This document shows, in pieces, positions 36,096 to 44,247 of a stretch of DNA of 64,000 nucleotides; the first letter of the stretch is position 1, and each line of letters opens with the position of its first letter. Made by a program: the position numbers and the translations under genes. The notes under the pieces are model-generated. The model was not told the origin of the DNA, ran no database searches, and worked only from the letters and a program-made list of their open reading frames with translations. Source of the DNA: Dyella jiangningensis (GTDB taxonomy: Bacteria; Pseudomonadota; Gammaproteobacteria; Xanthomonadales; Rhodanobacteraceae); contig CP007444.1 in the NCBI GenBank assembly GCA_000632805.1, forward strand, positions 4,638,772-4,702,771, given 5' to 3'.

Positions 36096-36730
36096 GCAGG
36101 CGATCCTTGGGAAACGAGATGACGCTGCCACGCATCGGCGAACTCGCGCGCGCGGACGGCAACGTCGCCGGCCGACCGGCCAGGAGCGTAGAGGGAGGAA
36201 CCGATACCGAAGCCCTTGGCGCCAGCGGCAAGCCACGGCCCCATGTTGTCCGGCGAGATGCCACCCACCGGCAGCACCGCGACACCGGCGGGCAACACGG
36301 CGCGCCATGCCTTGAGCACAGCAGGGCTGGCCTGCTCGGCGGGGAAGAGCTTCAGCGCATCGGCGCCGGCGGCCAGCGCGGCAAACGCCTCGGTAGGAGT
36401 GGCGACGCCGGGCACGCAGTAGAGACCGGCCTGCTTCGCCGCACGGATCACCGCGACGTCGGCGTGCGGCATCACCACTAGGCGGCCACCGGCGTCGGCG
36501 ATGTCCTTGACGTAACCCGGTTCGAGCACGGTGCCCGCGCCGATGAGGTAGTTGTCTCCCAGCGCATCGACGAGACGACGGATGCTCTCGAACGGTCGCG
36601 GCGAGTTGAGCGGCACTTCCAGCATGCGGAAGCCCGCGCCGACCAGCGCGTGGCCGACGTCGACGGATTCCTCGGGCGTAAGCCCGCGCAGGATCGCAAC
36701 AAGGGGGAGGGGTTCAAGCCAGGCTTTCAT
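36092..36730 (-). CDS. dgoA: 2-dehydro-3-deoxy-6-phosphogalactonate aldolase
   Basis: Class I aldolase cleaving KDPGal to pyruvate and glyceraldehyde-3-P, 212 aa. Schiff-base K127 in ALKLFPAE, catalytic E38 in LEVPLNSP, and phosphate-binding VGGISPDNM and GIGSSLY are present. Five bases separate it from dgoK, and its end overlaps dgoD. The LNSP rather than LRT after Glu favours the galacto (KDPGal) over the gluco (KDPG) enzyme. Confidence 0.94.
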   Translation of the reverse strand: MKAWLEPLPLVAILRGLTPEESVDVGHALVGAGFRMLEVPLNSPRPFESIRRLVDALGDNYLIGAGTVLEPGYVKDIADAGGRLVVMPHADVAVIRAAKQAGLYCVPGVATPTEAFAALAAGADALKLFPAEQASPAVLKAWRAVLPAGVAVLPVGGISPDNMGPWLAAGAKGFGIGSSLYAPGRSAGDVAVRAREFADAWQRHLVSQGSPA

Positions 36731-36734
36731 GAGG

Positions 36735-37658
36735 TCATGCCGCTGCGAGAGGAGAAACCAGGCCGGCCGCGCTGGCGATGCGCCAGAGGCCGTGCGCCGT
36801 GGTGTGATCGGGAGCCGTGTCGATGTCGATGCCGAAGATGGCGGCGGCCTTCAGATAGCGTTCGCACAGCGCGCCTTCGCCCACCATCTGTACCGGCGTG
36901 TGCGGGTCGAACCAGCCGGCGGCAAGCGCGATACGCAGCTCGTCGCCGATCAGCAGGCCCGACAAATAGTCGGCCACCGAAGAGGGCGGCAGCACGCCGT
37001 CGAGCATCAGCGCGCGCGCCGAAAACACGCGGGACAACGCACCGGCGGCCCCGCTGTCGCGTGCACAGACCACGCCGCCATGGAAAGCCTGCTCGTCGTC
37101 GATGCTCTCAGGCAGCTGCGCGCCAAGAATCGAATGTTGCAGCAACACGCCGTACAACTCGCCCGTCATCACCGTCGCGAAGCCGGTGACGGAACCATCG
37201 CGCAGCGACACCCACTTGCTGTGCGTACCGGGCAACAGCAGGCAGCCGCGTTGCCCGATCGCGGGCGTGGCGGCGAGTGCGCCGACCACCTGGGTTTCTT
37301 CACCACGCATGACGTCCGGCCGCTGCGGATCGCGCAGGCCCGGCACCAGGTGGACGCGGCGGCCGTTCGGTGCCTCAAGGCGAGTCAATGCGCCGGCCAG
37401 CCGGTCGACGCTGGTGGGCGTATCGAGATACGGCACTTCCTTCCAGCCGTTGCGACTGCCGACCATGCCGCATGCCAGCACGGGCACGTCCGGCCAGTGC
37501 TCCACCGCCTGGGCGAACGCCGCGGGGAAACCGCCCTCGGGCAGGCGCCGGATGCCATGCGTGAATGCGCGTTTCTCCTCGACCTGCCCGTGGGCGTCGT
37601 AGCGGTAGGCACGCAGGTGCGTGCTGCCCCAGTCGAGGCCGATGAGCGCTGTGGTCAC
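36735..37658 (-). CDS. dgoK: 2-dehydro-3-deoxygalactonokinase
   Basis: Phosphorylates 2-keto-3-deoxygalactonate for DgoA, 307 aa. The N-terminal phosphate-binding segment LIGLDWGSTHLRAYRYDAHG and the central LLLPGTHSKWVSL and MTGELYGVLLQHSIL are typical of DgoK. The start is GTG 37658, which overlaps the TGA of dgoR (GTGA), so it is coupled to its regulator. Confidence 0.94.
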   Translation of the reverse strand: MTTALIGLDWGSTHLRAYRYDAHGQVEEKRAFTHGIRRLPEGGFPAAFAQAVEHWPDVPVLACGMVGSRNGWKEVPYLDTPTSVDRLAGALTRLEAPNGRRVHLVPGLRDPQRPDVMRGEETQVVGALAATPAIGQRGCLLLPGTHSKWVSLRDGSVTGFATVMTGELYGVLLQHSILGAQLPESIDDEQAFHGGVVCARDSGAAGALSRVFSARALMLDGVLPPSSVADYLSGLLIGDELRIALAAGWFDPHTPVQMVGEGALCERYLKAAAIFGIDIDTAPDHTTAHGLWRIASAAGLVSPLAAA

Positions 37659-38383
37659 GCGCTCGCCTTCTTGCGGCTGCGAGTGCTGCGGCTGCGCTGC
37701 AGGTTGGTGTGCGAGTCCACGATCATGCTCTGCATGGTCTTGCGCGCCACTTCCGGCTGCTTGCGGCGGATCGCTTCCAGCACCTTCTGGTGGTACGGCA
37801 GCGAATACTTGAAGTTGCCGGCGTTGCGCGCCGACAGCGTGAAGAACGTGCCCAGCGCGGTTTCGATCACCGAGAACAGCGACTGCATCAGTTCATTGCC
37901 GGTGGCATGCAGCACGGCGTCATGGAACAGCAGGTCGGCGTGCGACCACTCGTCCAGCGTCTGCGCGGCATCCATCGCGTTGTAGGCTTCTTCGATCGCG
38001 GCCAGCTGCGGCGCCGTGCGCCGGCGCGCGGCGGCGGCGGCGGCGGCGGGTTCGATGATCTCGCGCATCTCCACCAGCTTGTCGACGAAGTCGTCGGTGG
38101 GCATGGAGGCGCAGCGCCAGGCGAGCACGTCGGCGTCGAGCTGGTTCCAGTAGCGCTCTTCCAGCACACGAGCGCCCACGCCCGTGCGCGACTCGATCAG
38201 GCCCTTGGCGGACAGCACCTTGAGCGCCTCGCGCAACGCGGTGCGGCTGACCTGCAGGCTCTCGGCCAGGGTCTCTTCGCGCGGAAGGATTTCGCCGGGC
38301 TTCACCTTGCCGCTGACGATCCGCTGCCCCAGTTCGTGCATGACATGTCCGTACAGGCTGCGAACTGCGATCGGCTTCTTCAT
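37655..38383 (-). CDS. dgoR: GntR/FadR-family regulator of the galactonate operon
   Basis: 242-aa repressor: winged helix-turn-helix (residues 12-75, with PREETLAESLQVSRTALREA) and an all-helical FCD effector domain with metal-site residues in EMREIIEP and HDAVLHATGN. First gene of the operon and probably autoregulated: a FadR-class palindrome TTTGTCATACAAA sits just downstream of a good promoter. Expected inducer: galactonate or a keto-deoxy intermediate. Confidence 0.93.
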   Translation of the reverse strand: MKKPIAVRSLYGHVMHELGQRIVSGKVKPGEILPREETLAESLQVSRTALREALKVLSAKGLIESRTGVGARVLEERYWNQLDADVLAWRCASMPTDDFVDKLVEMREIIEPAAAAAAARRRTAPQLAAIEEAYNAMDAAQTLDEWSHADLLFHDAVLHATGNELMQSLFSVIETALGTFFTLSARNAGNFKYSLPYHQKVLEAIRRKQPEVARKTMQSMIVDSHTNLQRSRSTRSRKKASA

Positions 38384-38455
38384 GAAATCCTCTGACCCCC
38401 GGTTCTGGCGACATGCGCCCGTATGTGCGCGGGCGATGATTGGCCGCCCGAATCA

Positions 38456-38501
38456 TTTGTCATACAAACGGACTATAAGCAAGTTGCTCGGCGCCTGCCA
38501 A
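38456..38501 (-). promoter_or_regulatory. dgo operon promoter with DgoR-type operator
   Basis: Minus strand: -35 TTGGCA (38496-38501), 18-bp spacer, -10 TATAGT (38472-38477). Three bases further begins the perfect inverted repeat TTTGT-N3-ACAAA (38456-38468), matching the FadR-family pattern TNGTNNNACNA. It should cover the transcription start. Confidence 0.8.
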
Positions 38502-38728
38502 GCTGTTTCGCACGGTTTCTTCGTGCGGACACACCGACATGGCGGCCCGCGATCGAAACGCGCCATGACGCACTGCAGAAAGTTGCCGCCCGGATCACAT
38601 TCGGGCGCGACGCCCTGCCTTCCGATTCGCCGCTTTAAAACCGTGCTTTGGCGATTCGTCGAGCATGCCAGCGTCCGCAATGTCGCATCGCACCACGAAA
38701 AATTTCGGTGACCAGGAACACTTGCACG

Positions 38729-38741
38729 ATAATCATACAAT
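38729..38741 (+). promoter_or_regulatory. Candidate aldose epimerase promoter -10 with DgoR-like site
   Basis: TACAAT (38736-38741) is a good -10, but the -35 is unclear. It overlaps ATAATCATACAA, whose complement TTGTATGATTAT keeps one half of the operator seen at 38456. DgoR may therefore also act on galM. The remainder of 38384-38789 shows nothing else. Confidence 0.45.
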
Positions 38742-38789
38742 GTGATTGCATGCCGCCACTCGTGATACGTCGAAGGGGATGCTGGGGAC

Positions 38790-39938
38790 ATGCAGCGCGC
38801 AGGTTTGATGGCTTCGATTCTCTGGCTGGCAACGTTGTCCGCGGCACACGCGGCGACGGACGCCAAGCGCGAAACATTCGGCACGACACCGGACGGCAAG
38901 CATGTCGATGCCGTGGTGTTGAGCAACTCCCATGGCACCAAGGCGCGCATCCTTGCGCTGGGCGCCAGCCTGCAGTCGCTGGAGGTGGCCGACCGCAGCG
39001 GCAAGAGCGCGAACATCGCGCTCGGCTACGCCTCGCTGGACGGCTACCTGAGCAAGCCCCAGTACTTCGGCGCGACGGTGGGCCGCTACGCGAACCGCAT
39101 CGCGAAGGGGCACTTCGTGCTCGACGGCAAGACCTACACCGTGCCCGTCAATGACGGTGCGAACTCGCTGCATGGCGGCACGCGCGGCTTCGACAAGGTG
39201 CTGTGGACGGTCGGCGAGGTGAAGCACGACGCCGGCAAGGCCAGCGTGACGCTGAGCTACGTGAGCCCAGACGGCGACATGGGCTATCCCGGTGAGCTGA
39301 AGGTCAGCGCGACCTATACGCTGGACGAGGACAACCGCCTCTCCATCGACTATCGCGCCACCACCAACAAGACGACCATCGTCAACCTCAGCAACCACGC
39401 GTACTGGAACCTCTCCGGCGAAGGCTCGGGCAGCGTGATGGACGAGCGCCTCACCATCGCGGGCGATGCGTATCTTCCGGTCGATGCGGGCTCCATTCCC
39501 ACGGGCGAGATCCGCAAGGTCGACGGCACGCCGTTCGATTTCCGCCAGGCCAAGCCGATCGGCCGCGACATCCGCACCAACGATCCGCAATTGCTCAACG
39601 GACGCGGCTACGACCACAACTGGGTGATCAGTCGCGACGAAGCGTCCGCGCCGCGCATGGTCGCGCGCGTGGAGGATCCGGCATCGGGCCGCGTGATGAC
39701 GTTGAAGTCGGCCAAGCCCGGCCTGCAGTTCTACTCGGGCAATTTCCTCGACGGCACCACGGTGGGCACGGGCGGACACGTGTATCGCCAGGGCGACGCC
39801 TTCGTGCTGGAACCGCAGCTTTACCCCGACACGCCGAACCAGGCGTCGTTCGGTTCGGCCCGGCTGGAGCCGGGCCATGAGTACCGCAACCTGATCGTGT
39901 ACGAGTTCACCACCGAATCGGCGCGCGGAGCGCGCTGA
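38790..39938 (+). CDS. galM: Exported aldose 1-epimerase (mutarotase)
   Basis: Interconverts alpha and beta anomers of galactose or other aldoses. GalM fold with a signal peptide (ends SAAHA, about residue 21), so it acts in the periplasm. Active-site motifs: GRYANRIAKGHF, NDGANSLHGG, NLSNHAYWNLSG and, near the end, VLEPQLYPDTPNQ. 382 aa including the signal. ATG 38790 or 38808 are both possible. It is divergent from the galactose catabolic operon and in front of polysaccharide hydrolase genes, consistent with conditioning released galactose for uptake. Confidence 0.93.
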   Translation: MQRAGLMASILWLATLSAAHAATDAKRETFGTTPDGKHVDAVVLSNSHGTKARILALGASLQSLEVADRSGKSANIALGYASLDGYLSKPQYFGATVGRYANRIAKGHFVLDGKTYTVPVNDGANSLHGGTRGFDKVLWTVGEVKHDAGKASVTLSYVSPDGDMGYPGELKVSATYTLDEDNRLSIDYRATTNKTTIVNLSNHAYWNLSGEGSGSVMDERLTIAGDAYLPVDAGSIPTGEIRKVDGTPFDFRQAKPIGRDIRTNDPQLLNGRGYDHNWVISRDEASAPRMVARVEDPASGRVMTLKSAKPGLQFYSGNFLDGTTVGTGGHVYRQGDAFVLEPQLYPDTPNQASFGSARLEPGHEYRNLIVYEFTTESARGAR

Positions 39939-40064
39939 CGCATCAAGTGATCGACGCAAGGGCGCCCGAAAGGGCGCTCGTAGGGCCGCTTTGTCTCGCG
40001 ACAGGGCCGCCACGCACCAAACCATGCTTCGCGCGGCGGATCGCGCGATCCAAGAAGGAGAACT

Positions 40065-41249
40065 ATGAAGTACGCACTACTGGCCATCGCGATGGGACTG
40101 GCGGCGACGTTCGCTGCGCCGACGCAGGCGCGCGAAGCCTCGGGTCGCTGGACGCCGGCCGAAGCGAAAGCCTGGTATGCCAAGCAGCCGTGGGCGCTGG
40201 GCAGCAACTACCTGCCGGCCAACGCCATCAACGAACTGGAAATGTGGCAGGCCGATACCTTCGATGCCGAACGCATCGACCTGGAATTCGGTTGGGCGCA
40301 GAAGTTGGGCATGAACACCATGCGCGTGTTCCTGCACGACCTCTTGTGGCAGCAGGACCCGGCCGGATTCAAGCAGCGTATCGATCGCTTCCTCACCATC
40401 GCGGCCAAGCACAACATCAAGCCGATCTTCGTGCTGTTCGATTCGTGCTGGGATCCGGAACCGAAACTCGGCCCGCAGCATCCGCCGATCCCCGGCGTGC
40501 ACAACTCCGGCTGGGTGCAGAGCCCCGGCGTGGCGATGACCGATCCCGGCCAGTACCCGCGCCTCGAGCAGTACGTGAAGGACATCGTCGGCAGCTTCGG
40601 CAAGGACAACCGCATCCTCGCCTGGGACGTATGGAACGAACCGGACAACCCCGGCGGCGGCAACTACGACCCGAAGGAACCCAAGGACAAGGTGGCGTTG
40701 GTCGCCAAGCTGCTGCCGCAGGTGTTCACCTGGGCGCGCAGCGCATCGCCGACGCAGCCGCTCACCAGCGGCGTGTGGCATGACGACGACTGGTCCAATC
40801 CGTCCAAGCTCAATGCGGTGGAGCGCACGCAGCTGGAGCAGTCCGACGTGATCAGCTTCCACAACTACGGCTGGCCGGAAGAGTTCGCCAACCGCGTGCA
40901 GCAGCTGAAGGGTTATGGACGTCCGTTGATCTGCACCGAATACATGGCGCGCGGCGCGGGCTCGACCATCGACGGCGTGTTGCCGCTCGCCAAGAAGCTC
41001 GACGTGGGCATGGTGAACTGGGGCTTCGTGGAAGGTAAGTCGCAGACCATCATGCCGTGGGATTCATGGCTGCGTCCGTACACGCAGCAGCCGCCGACGC
41101 TGTGGTTCCACGATCTTTTGCACGGCGATGGCACGCCTTATCGCCAACGCGAAGCCGAGATTCTCCGCGCGCTGTCCCACGCGCCGCGCGGCGTAGTGCC
41201 TGCCGAAGCGGTGATGGTCCCCGCGCAGGCCACCAGCAAGACGCACTGA
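40065..41249 (+). CDS. Secreted clan GH-A glycoside hydrolase (GH5-like)
   Basis: Signal peptide (ends PTQA, residue 22), then a TIM barrel: NTMRVFLHDLLWQQ, IKPIFVLFDSCWDPE, DVWNEPDNPG (acid/base Glu), VISFHNYGWPEEFA and ICTEYMARG (nucleophile Glu). This pattern is the GH-A clan; relatives are often called cellulase or 1,4-beta-xylanase without proof. ATG 40065 follows AAGGAG at 5 bases. Next to a TonB receptor, GH43 and propeller genes it probably trims a hemicellulose or arabinogalactan side chain. Exact family and substrate are uncertain. Confidence 0.83.
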   Translation: MKYALLAIAMGLAATFAAPTQAREASGRWTPAEAKAWYAKQPWALGSNYLPANAINELEMWQADTFDAERIDLEFGWAQKLGMNTMRVFLHDLLWQQDPAGFKQRIDRFLTIAAKHNIKPIFVLFDSCWDPEPKLGPQHPPIPGVHNSGWVQSPGVAMTDPGQYPRLEQYVKDIVGSFGKDNRILAWDVWNEPDNPGGGNYDPKEPKDKVALVAKLLPQVFTWARSASPTQPLTSGVWHDDDWSNPSKLNAVERTQLEQSDVISFHNYGWPEEFANRVQQLKGYGRPLICTEYMARGAGSTIDGVLPLAKKLDVGMVNWGFVEGKSQTIMPWDSWLRPYTQQPPTLWFHDLLHGDGTPYRQREAEILRALSHAPRGVVPAEAVMVPAQATSKTH

Positions 41250-41350
41250 TGCACGCCTTATCCATTCGCCGTCCCACAACGGCATCGCACAACGACAGCT
41301 GCCGGCCCAACCGGCGGCACACGACCGACCTCTGAGGGGAGGCTTCACCC

Positions 41351-44149
41351 ATGTATCGCCATCGCATTCCCATGACCCTGCTCGCGACGATGATCGCCGC
41401 AGCCTTCGCCACTGCTCACGCGGCCGATGCGCCGACGCCGGCACCGGCCGACCAGCAGCAGACCACCGACGCGCGGTCCGCTGACGCACAGAACACGCAG
41501 TCCGGTGCGCAGAAAAAGCCGGCCACCAGCGGTACCGAGGCGTCCAGCCAGAACGCCGTGAATCTGTCCGGCGTGGTGGTGACGCCGCTGCGCGAAAGCT
41601 TGCAGAGCGCACAGTCGATCAAGCAGGACTCGCGCATGATCGTCGACTCGATCGTGGCCGAGGACATCGGCAAGTTGCCGGACAACAGCGTGGCCGATGC
41701 CATGCAGCGCATCACCGGCGTGCAGGTTGCGCAGGGCTTCCAGGGCGAGACCAACTCGGTCGTGATCCGCGGCCTGCCCAACGTGATCACCACCTTGAAT
41801 GGCCGCGAGATCTTCAGCGGTGTGGGCCGTTCGTTCGCTTTCCAGAACCTGCCGGCAACGGCGGTGAAGACCGTGCAGGTCTACAAGACCAGCGAAGCCA
41901 GCCTGCCCGCCGGTGGCATCGCCGGCCTGGTGGACATGCAGCTGTATCGTCCGTTCGACTTCGACGGCCCGAAGGCGGCTGCCACCTTCACCGAAACGCA
42001 CAGCAAGTACGGCGACCACAACGATCCCAACGGCAGCCTGTTGCTGAGCGATCGCTGGAAGACCGACATCGGCGAGTTCGGCGCCCTGATGAACGTAGGC
42101 TACGACAAGCAGCACTACGCTTACAACGCGGTGTGGAACGACTTCCCGAAGGTGCTCACCGGCGCCAACGGCACGCCGATCCGCACCAATGACGGCAACC
42201 TCATTTCCATGCCGAACGGCTTCGGCGCCGACTACAACATTGGCGACCGCACGCGCCAGGAATTCAACTACGCGTTGCAGTGGAAGCCCAACGACAGCAC
42301 CGAGGTCTACGTCGAAGGCCTCTACGACTGGGATTCGGACAGCTACAACCAGCCGTTCTATTTCAGCTTCCCGGTGGGCTCGGTCGATCCGACCTCGGTC
42401 ACCGTGGGCAACCATTGCTACGCCAACCAGCTGACCGGTTCGCCGTACCAGGGCCAGACCATCTGCGACGCCACCAGCGGCAGCTGGACCGGCAACACCT
42501 ATGCGGCCACCAGCACGCAGGCGCACCAGCAGTGGGGCCATGACATCCAGAACTCGATCGGCGCGAAGTGGCATGGCGATCGCCTGAACCTGTCCACCGA
42601 CCTGTCGTTCAACTCCAGCTCGTTCCACGACCAGACCTTCATCGTCGACACCTTCCTGAAGGCGCCGGTGACCACGGTGTGGAACGGCGGCAACAGCTGG
42701 GCGCTCGCAGGCAACCCGGCCAACGATCCGTCGCAGTACTACCTCAACGGCCTGTTCCAGACCTGGAACAACCAGCGCGGCACGCAGACCGCGTGGCGCG
42801 GCGACGGTACCTACGACCTCAACGGCAGCTTCTTCCAGTACGTGGACTTCGGCCTGCGCTACTCGGACCACAAGGCCGAATACGCGGGCAGCGTGGAAGT
42901 TTCCACGCCGCCGCCGGGCGGCACGGGCGCCATCTCGGCCAACCCGAATCCGGCTAACCAGGTCATCGCGCGCTTCCCGAGCGGCTACTTCTGCAGCCAG
43001 CCGAGCACCGATGCGATCCCGGCTCATTGGCTGAGCGGCTGCTACAACTACCTCGTCAACAACGCCGACGCGATCCGCAATCTCTATGGCCTGCCGAGCG
43101 GCCTGGCCGCGGAGAATCCCGGCCGGTACTACCAGATCGACGAGAAGTCGTATTCGGGTTACTTCCAGTTCGCCTATGGCAACGAGATGTTCGGCCTGCC
43201 GTACGACGGCCTGCTCGGCATGCGCATCGAGCGCGTGAAGCGCAACCTCGACGCGTTCTCGTACGACGCCTCGACCAACGTCTACTCGCCGCTGTCGGCG
43301 AACACCAGCGCACCGGTGTACCTGCCGAACGCCAGTTTCAACCTGCACATCAAGGACAACCTGCAGCTGCGACTGGTGGCAGCCAAAACGCTCACCTATC
43401 CGGGCTTCGGCCAGCTGAACCCGTCGCTGTCGCTCAACCCGGGCACGATCAACCGCGCCGGCATCGCCAGCAGCGGCAACCCGGACCTGAAGCCGATCAA
43501 GTCGAACAACTACGACGCTTCGCTGGAGTGGTACTTCGCACCGGCCAGCTACGTCAGCGGCGGCCTGTTCTACCGCGACATCAATGGCTACATCCAGAAC
43601 TACGTGACGGACGTGACCATCGGCGGCCAGCCGTACCAGCTCAACTCGCCGCAGAGCGCGGGCTCGGGCCACCTGTTCGGCGGTGAATTCGCCTACCAGC
43701 AGTTCTTCGACTTCCTGCCGGAACCGTTCAACGGCCTGGGCGTGCAGTTCAACTACACCTACATCGACGGTTCAACCCGCTCGCCGCAGTACATCGGCGG
43801 CCCGGTGGTCACCTCGCCGCTGCAGAACGTGTCGAAGAACAACGGCAACGCCGTGCTGATGTATGAGAAGTTCGGCTGGTCCGCGCGCCTTGCGTACAAC
43901 TACCGCAGTCGCTTCATCGACGGCTTCACCCAGCCGACCGTGGAAGGCGTGAACGACGAGATCAAGCCGGCCAACCAGGTCGACTTCTCGCTCGGTTACG
44001 ACGTCAACCAGTACTTCACCGTGGTGTTCAACGCGACCAACATCCTTGGCGCGGACCTGCACCAGTACTGGGGTGATGGCAACACGCGTCCGCGTGACGT
44101 CCGTTACCAGGATCGAACCTACGGCCTGGGTCTGCGCTTCAAGATGTAA
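41351..44149 (+). CDS. TonB-dependent receptor, polysaccharide/oligosaccharide uptake
   Basis: 932-aa outer-membrane receptor: signal peptide ending TAHA (24), Gln/Ala/Thr-rich linker, TonB box-like LSGVVVTPL, plug with VAEDIGKLPDNSVADAMQRI and GLPNVITTLNGRE, then a barrel ending Phe-Lys-Met. ATG 41351 follows GAGGGGAGG at 8 bases. Context (galM, GH-A hydrolase before; propeller and GH43 after) suggests arabinose/galactose-containing oligosaccharides as ligand. An intrinsic terminator follows. Confidence 0.92.
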   Translation: MYRHRIPMTLLATMIAAAFATAHAADAPTPAPADQQQTTDARSADAQNTQSGAQKKPATSGTEASSQNAVNLSGVVVTPLRESLQSAQSIKQDSRMIVDSIVAEDIGKLPDNSVADAMQRITGVQVAQGFQGETNSVVIRGLPNVITTLNGREIFSGVGRSFAFQNLPATAVKTVQVYKTSEASLPAGGIAGLVDMQLYRPFDFDGPKAAATFTETHSKYGDHNDPNGSLLLSDRWKTDIGEFGALMNVGYDKQHYAYNAVWNDFPKVLTGANGTPIRTNDGNLISMPNGFGADYNIGDRTRQEFNYALQWKPNDSTEVYVEGLYDWDSDSYNQPFYFSFPVGSVDPTSVTVGNHCYANQLTGSPYQGQTICDATSGSWTGNTYAATSTQAHQQWGHDIQNSIGAKWHGDRLNLSTDLSFNSSSFHDQTFIVDTFLKAPVTTVWNGGNSWALAGNPANDPSQYYLNGLFQTWNNQRGTQTAWRGDGTYDLNGSFFQYVDFGLRYSDHKAEYAGSVEVSTPPPGGTGAISANPNPANQVIARFPSGYFCSQPSTDAIPAHWLSGCYNYLVNNADAIRNLYGLPSGLAAENPGRYYQIDEKSYSGYFQFAYGNEMFGLPYDGLLGMRIERVKRNLDAFSYDASTNVYSPLSANTSAPVYLPNASFNLHIKDNLQLRLVAAKTLTYPGFGQLNPSLSLNPGTINRAGIASSGNPDLKPIKSNNYDASLEWYFAPASYVSGGLFYRDINGYIQNYVTDVTIGGQPYQLNSPQSAGSGHLFGGEFAYQQFFDFLPEPFNGLGVQFNYTYIDGSTRSPQYIGGPVVTSPLQNVSKNNGNAVLMYEKFGWSARLAYNYRSRFIDGFTQPTVEGVNDEIKPANQVDFSLGYDVNQYFTVVFNATNILGADLHQYWGDGNTRPRDVRYQDRTYGLGLRFKM

Positions 44150-44161
44150 ATCTCTCCCACT

Positions 44162-44204
44162 TGGCGGGCGGCGGCTGGCAACGCCGTCGTTCCGCCATTT
44201 TTTT
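44162..44204 (+). terminator. Intrinsic terminator between the TonB receptor and propeller genes
   Basis: Outer arms TGGCGG and CCGCCA with an inner GGCG/CGCC hairpin, followed directly by seven T. It probably lowers readthrough from the receptor into the hydrolase pair. Confidence 0.75.
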
Positions 44205-44247
44205 GGAGGGCAGGGTGCGCCTCCGTTGATATCGAGGAGGAGTCCGC

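Noticed and set aside
38827..38840. TGGCAACGTTGTCC, similar to the nag operators
   Set aside because: It lies inside the signal peptide coding region of galM, deviates in both flanks, and is not near a promoter; probably chance.
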